DNA from: Acidobacteriota bacterium | GTDB lineage: Bacteria; Acidobacteriota; Terriglobia; Bryobacterales; Bryobacteraceae | Direction: 5' to 3' | DNA: 18,227 nucleotides | NCBI GenBank assembly: GCA_023436715.1 | Contig: JAEZIJ010000157.1 | Location: 1 to 18,227, forward strand | Position numbers and translations under genes: made by a program | Notes under the pieces: model-generated | Databases searched by the model: none | Told to the model about the DNA's origin: nothing | Seen by the model: only the letters and a program-made list of their open reading frames with translations | Part shown: one piece after another, positions 14,910 through 18,227 of the stretch | Layout of the letters: each line of letters begins with the position of its first letter | How positions within the stretch are numbered: the stretch's first letter is position 1

Positions 14910-15202
14910 ATCAGCAAATCAGAACCATCGCTGAACTCGACCGTGTGATTCACGAACCGGGGCGTCTGATGATTATGGCGCTCCTGTTCGCTGTCGAAAG
15001 GGCTGACTTCCTTTATCTGCAACATGAGACGGATATGAACAAGGGCACGCTCTCCAGCCATATGTCTCGGCTGGAGGAGGCCGGCTATGTTGAGGTAACG
15101 AAGACCTATCGTGGGAAGGTACCGCAAACGCTGTTACGGCTGACAGGAGCGGGCCGCCAAGCGTTTGAACAGTATCGGCGAAAGCTCAAAGAAGCGCTGT
15201 AG
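14906..15202 (+). CDS. Small winged-helix (HTH_34/MarR-like) transcriptional regulator
   Basis: The 98-residue DNA-binding protein consists of little more than a winged helix: an N-terminal helix (IAELDRVIHEPGRLMIMALL), a recognition region (TDMNKGTLSSHMSRLEEAGY), and the wing (VEVTKTYRGKVPQTLLRLTG), then a C-terminal dimerisation helix. This matches the short winged-helix regulators related to MarR/ArsR. No metal-binding Cys/His cluster is seen, so an ArsR metal sensor is unlikely. The start at ATG 14906 overlaps the membrane-protein stop and has GGGAAGG upstream. A perfect hairpin covers its stop codon. A degraded second copy of its 3' half lies at 17809-17910, beyond the permease gene. Confidence 0.85.
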   Translation: MNQQIRTIAELDRVIHEPGRLMIMALLFAVERADFLYLQHETDMNKGTLSSHMSRLEEAGYVEVTKTYRGKVPQTLLRLTGAGRQAFEQYRRKLKEAL

Positions 15203-15209
15203 CGCTTCT
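15190..15209 (+). terminator. Hairpin over the regulator stop codon
   Basis: A perfect 8-bp stem AGAAGCGC / GCGCTTCT with a TGTA tetraloop; the TAG stop (15200-15202) spans the loop and the right arm. No T-run follows, so termination would be partial. It separates the regulator from the permease gene 110 bases downstream. Confidence 0.45.
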
Positions 15210-15311
15210 ACGCAGCAGGTGTAATCTCGATTTCCTTGGACGCGGTGACTTAACGCATTTCACTGCGCTATGCTTCCCTATCTGTACTTGCGAACTCCCT
15301 GAGGAGTACAA

Positions 15312-17771
15312 ATGGTGGACGGACTCACGCAGGACATTCGTTACGCGCTCCGGGCTCTGCGCAGAAGCCCCGGTTTCACTGCCGTCGCTATTCTGTCGCT
15401 CGCACTGGGTATCGGCGCCAACACGGCGATCTTCAGCCTCATTGACGCTGTGATGTTGCGCGCTCTGCCCGTGAGCCATCCTGAGGACCTGCTGCAGGTG
15501 ACGATGGGCACGCAACAGTTCTTCACCAACCCGGTGTGGGAGCAAGTGCGTGATCGGCAGGACGTGTTTTCCGGAATTTTTGCGTATGGCCGCTGGGCCT
15601 TCAACCTTGCGAAGTCAGGCGAAACTCACAACGTGACCGGGCAGTACGTCTCAGGTGAGTATTTCGGGACAATAGGGGTCCGCGCGGCGCTCGGGCGGAC
15701 TCTGACGGCATCAGATGACCGGCACGGCTGTGCCGCTACCGCGGTTTTGAGCTATGGCTTCTGGCAAAGGGAGTACGGGGGGCGCACGGACCTGATCGGC
15801 AAGACGATTCCGATCGACGGCCATCCGTTTGCGATCGTGGGCGTGGCTCAGCCCGGATTCACAGGGATCGAGGTCGGCAGTGCGGTCGATGTGCTGGTAC
15901 CGATTTGCGCAGAGAAAATCGTGCATGGCGAACAGAGCCTACTAAATAAGAACTACGCTCTGGGATGGGGGTGGCTCCAGGTCGTCGGCCGCCGGAAGCC
16001 AGGCATTTCGACAAGCCAGGCGACTGCGCGTCTGGGGACTCTCGCGCCGGCGATCTTTGGGGCGACACCCCCTCAGGACTGGCGGGTCGAAGACCGAGAG
16101 GCGTACTTCAGGAATGCCCTCAAGACGGAGCCGGCGGCCAACGGTCTGTCGTATCTCCGCCGGCAATATCGCCACTCACTGCTGGTTCTGATGGGGATCG
16201 TCGGAGTCGTCCTTTTGATCGCCTGCTGCAACCTCACAAATCTGCTTCTGGCGCGGAGTTCGGCGCGCGAGCGCGAGATCGCGATTCGCACGGCGCTCGG
16301 TTCTGGGCGCGGCCGGCTCGTTCGCCAGATGCTGACCGAAAGTGTGCTGTTGGCTGGCGGGGGAGCGGTTTTGGGCGTGGTTGTCGCCAAGCTGAGTACT
16401 CGGCTGCTGGTCGGATTCCTCGATATCCACCTGGATCTCACTCTCGATGGCCGGGTGCTGGCATTCACCGCTGGCATTGCCATCTTGACCGGGGTGCTGG
16501 TTGGACTGATGCCGGCGTGGCGCGGCACGCGCGTTCAACCCCAGTTTGCAATGAAGGCACAAGGCCACGGCGTTATTCAGGGTTCCAAATTCCGCCTCGG
16601 CAAAGCCCTCGTGACGTTGCAGGTCGCGTTATCGGTGCTGTTGGTTGTCGGTGCGGGCTTGATGCTCTCGACGTTTTGGAACCTCGCTTCGCTAGATGCT
16701 GGATTCCAGCCTGATCAGGTATTGCTGGTGGCGGTCGATCTCCGAAATGGCAGTGATGCACCCGAGCACCGTCGTCTTGTTTACCACCGGATTCTTGACG
16801 AACTTCGTGCGATTCCGGGCGTCCGGTCCGCCAGCACGTCTAACATCACACCGATGTGCGGTTGTAAAGGGACTCTTGATGTGGTGATCGAGGGCTACAC
16901 GATCCGAGCCCGAGAAGACGTTACGGTCCTCTTCAACAAAGTGGGCGACCATTACTTCGAAACACTGGGCACCTCGATTATTGCTGGACGCGACTTCAAC
17001 AGCAACGACACCGTCGCCTCCCCGAAAGTCGCCGTGGTCAATCAAAACATGGCCAGGAAGTTCTTTGGTGCGTCGAATCCGCTTGGCCGGTATCTTCGCA
17101 TCCAGGAGGGGAACACAATTGGTGATCCGTACGAGATCGTCGGTATTGTAGGAGACGCCAAATACGGGACCCTCCGGGATGAGACGGCTCCCACTCTTTA
17201 CCTCACGCGCAACCAGGAATTGAGGCCACTTTCGGCTGTCCATTTCGAGGTGCGCGCGGCTGCAGGACCGCCCGAGGCATTGATTGGGAGCCTGAGGGCG
17301 GCGATCGGCCATGTTGACCGAACCGCCTCGTTTGAGTTCACGACGCTGGCGGCCAGGATTGACAAATTCATCGAGCGCGAACGATTATTGGCGACCCTTT
17401 CGGGAGTATTCGGTGCTTTAGCGTTGATTCTGGCGATGATCGGCCTTTATGGCGTGATGTCGTACAATGTCGCAAAGCGGCGGAACGAGATTGGGATCCG
17501 CATGGCGCTGGGGGCCGAACAAGCCCGCGTGCTGAGGATGATCATGGGTGAAGGAGCCGTTCTGATCGCGGCGGGTCTCACCCTGGGCTTGGGTGTGGCG
17601 ATGATTTCAACGCGATTCGTAGCGAGTCTCCTCTACGGCACCAAGCCTAACGACCCCTTGACGTTCTCTGTGGCAGCGGCGGTATCGGCGGGGGTGGGTA
17701 TGACCGCCGCCTATCTGCCGGCCCGGCGGGCCTCACGACTGGATCCGACGGTGGCCCTTAGAGACGAATAA
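15312..17771 (+). CDS. Large two-module ABC-type permease (ADOP family, MacB/FtsX-like)
   Basis: The 819-residue product has the layout of acidobacterial duplicated orphan permeases. The N-terminal motif is DIRYALRALRRSPGFTAVAI with the first span LSLALGIGANTAIFSLI. A MacB-type periplasmic domain follows (about 50-240). The first FtsX core spans about 280-400 and contains ARSSAREREIAIRTALGSGR. A second periplasmic domain spans about 430-650, and the second FtsX core about 690-815 contains AKRRNEIGIRMALGAEQARV. FtsX/MacB permeases act as mechanotransmission or export modules driven by an MacB/LolD-like ATPase, but none is encoded here, hence 'orphan'. GAGGAG lies upstream of ATG 15312. The preceding regulator gene and its partial copy downstream bracket it, suggesting a duplicated regulator-permease unit. 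Confidence 0.9.
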   Translation: MVDGLTQDIRYALRALRRSPGFTAVAILSLALGIGANTAIFSLIDAVMLRALPVSHPEDLLQVTMGTQQFFTNPVWEQVRDRQDVFSGIFAYGRWAFNLAKSGETHNVTGQYVSGEYFGTIGVRAALGRTLTASDDRHGCAATAVLSYGFWQREYGGRTDLIGKTIPIDGHPFAIVGVAQPGFTGIEVGSAVDVLVPICAEKIVHGEQSLLNKNYALGWGWLQVVGRRKPGISTSQATARLGTLAPAIFGATPPQDWRVEDREAYFRNALKTEPAANGLSYLRRQYRHSLLVLMGIVGVVLLIACCNLTNLLLARSSAREREIAIRTALGSGRGRLVRQMLTESVLLAGGGAVLGVVVAKLSTRLLVGFLDIHLDLTLDGRVLAFTAGIAILTGVLVGLMPAWRGTRVQPQFAMKAQGHGVIQGSKFRLGKALVTLQVALSVLLVVGAGLMLSTFWNLASLDAGFQPDQVLLVAVDLRNGSDAPEHRRLVYHRILDELRAIPGVRSASTSNITPMCGCKGTLDVVIEGYTIRAREDVTVLFNKVGDHYFETLGTSIIAGRDFNSNDTVASPKVAVVNQNMARKFFGASNPLGRYLRIQEGNTIGDPYEIVGIVGDAKYGTLRDETAPTLYLTRNQELRPLSAVHFEVRAAAGPPEALIGSLRAAIGHVDRTASFEFTTLAARIDKFIERERLLATLSGVFGALALILAMIGLYGVMSYNVAKRRNEIGIRMALGAEQARVLRMIMGEGAVLIAAGLTLGLGVAMISTRFVASLLYGTKPNDPLTFSVAAAVSAGVGMTAAYLPARRASRLDPTVALRDE

Positions 17772-17808
17772 ACACCCACGTTCCCTGCTTACCGCCTGCT
17801 CTGAAGCC

Positions 17809-17910
17809 ATGAACAAAGGCACGCTATCCAGCCACAAGACCTATTGTGGGAAGGTACAGCAAACGCTGGTACGCCTGACAGGGGCGGGTCGCAACGCGTT
17901 TGAGCAGTAT
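17809..17910 (+). pseudogene. Degraded partial duplicate of the winged-helix regulator gene
   Basis: These 102 bases align to 15035-15175 of the regulator gene with 12 mismatches and one clean 39-bp gap that removes 13 codons (MSRLEEAGYVEVT, the end of the recognition helix and the first wing strand). The copy begins at ATGAACAAAGGC and ends at GAGCAGTAT, where the IS21-like element starts. It lacks the N-terminal helix and part of the DNA-binding core, so it cannot encode a working regulator. It lies on the same strand as the intact gene, 37 bases after the permease stop. Confidence 0.8.
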
Positions 17911-18072
17911 TGCGGATTCCGCGGCAAGGTGAACGCGATTCCGGGGTGAACGTGAAAACGATTCCGGGGTGAAGGTGAACGGGATTCCGGGCTGAAGACG
18001 AACAGCGATTCCGGCGGGAAGGCGAACACTTTTTCGCACTGCCCCGGAATGGCTTTCACGATGGCCCGGAAT
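17911..18072. repeat. IS21-type terminal repeat array
   Basis: The unit reads approximately GATTCCGGGGTGAAGGTGAAC. Spacing between successive GATTCC cores is 22, 23, 23 and 24 bases. Two inverted cores, CCGGAAT at 18044-18050 and 18066-18072, are 22 bases apart. The two sets face each other across a short CACTTTTTCGCACTG segment. The spacing near two helical turns would place bound transposase units on similar faces of the DNA. Confidence 0.75.
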
Positions 18073-18140
18073 GTTTTCCACAGGCGTAGCAACGCTGGAC
18101 ATCACACCGGCACAATGAACCCTCCAAGGGAGGATCAGAC

Positions 18141-18227
18141 GTGCCGGCCAGGAGACTGTCCATGCGGAAACTACGAGAGGTCTTGCGCCTCCGATATGAA
18201 CTCAAGCTGGGCTACCAGCAGATCGGG
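18141..18227 (+). CDS. istA: IS21-family transposase IstA, N-terminus (truncated by window)
   Basis: A GTG start at 18141 preceded by GGGAGG (18128-18133) opens a frame running off the window after 29 codons. It reads MPARRLSMRKLREVLRLRYE then LKLGYQQIG. This is the typical beginning of the IstA helix-turn-helix region (MRK-I/L-REVLRL, followed by a QIA-like turn). IstA is the DDE transposase that works with the AAA+ ATPase IstB for target selection. The catalytic domain is outside the window. Confidence 0.8.
   Translation, partial: MPARRLSMRKLREVLRLRYELKLGYQQIG

Larger units (their letters stand above)
17911..18227 (+). mobile_element. IS21-family element, left end (continues beyond the window)
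   Basis: The element begins with TG at 17911, directly abutting the regulator fragment. Five direct copies of a ~23-bp unit with core GATTCC (cores at 17915, 17937, 17960, 17983, 18007) are followed by two opposite-orientation CCGGAAT cores (18044, 18066), and then the istA start. Multiple subterminal repeats and TG...CA ends are features of IS21-family elements, where they bind the IstA transposase. The right end, istB and the target duplication lie outside the window. Confidence 0.75.

Noticed and set aside
17911..18072. Regularly spaced repeats that could suggest a CRISPR array
   Set aside because: The units are about 23 bp, degenerate and contiguous with no unique spacers, and they lead directly into istA, which fits IS21 terminal repeats.

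Overview
This 18.2 kb window is GC-rich, densely coding bacterial chromosome. It most resembles an Acidobacteriota genome of the Solibacter/Bryobacterales kind. The main clues are an Oar-like outer-membrane receptor with an N-terminal carboxypeptidase-regulatory-like domain, and an 819-residue two-module 'orphan' MacB/FtsX-type permease with no ATPase beside it. The lineage is inferred from gene content, because the window holds no rRNA or other phylogenetic marker.

Left edge (1-900): the last 40 codons of an IS630-like transposase, a non-coding stretch, and a small TPR protein gene that looks decayed, with two compensating frameshifts. A hairpin at 869-896 separates it from the convergent receptor gene. 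Positions 903-4418 (minus strand) encode the Oar-like TonB-dependent receptor.

Carbon-fixation block (4419-8560, plus strand): a 347-bp divergent intergenic region is followed by four tightly packed genes. These are RuBisCO large subunit (cbbL, red-type Form I), RuBisCO small subunit (cbbS, with the red-type C-terminal extension), the AAA+ red-type RuBisCO activase cbbX, and a phosphoribulokinase. The last two junctions are 4-bp ATGA overlaps, so this is almost certainly one operon. It supplies the two enzymes unique to the Calvin-Benson cycle plus the RuBisCO repair motor. A LysR-type-like inverted repeat (4618-4644) and a sigma-70-like promoter (4711-4739) lie upstream, but no cbbR gene is in the window.

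Middle block (8561-14082): an alpha/beta hydrolase (plus), a convergent glycine-zipper lipoprotein (minus), a divergent AqpZ-type aquaporin (plus), then a minus-strand housekeeping operon read as ecsC-like, xseB, ispA-type prenyl synthase and tlyA. The last three overlap by 4 bp each.

Right block (14083-18227, plus strand): an unrecognised six-helix membrane protein is translationally coupled to a small winged-helix regulator, followed by the large permease. Just after the permease lies a degraded partial copy of the regulator gene with a 39-bp in-frame deletion. It is cut off by the left end of an IS21-family element, which shows five direct ~23-bp repeats, two opposite-orientation copies, and the first 29 codons of istA before the window ends.

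The most notable content is the compact autotrophy operon: a red-type RuBisCO with an Asn at a normally His active-site-adjacent position, paired with a phosphoribulokinase whose P-loop lacks the redox cysteine. I see no defence system, CRISPR array, tRNA or rRNA here.
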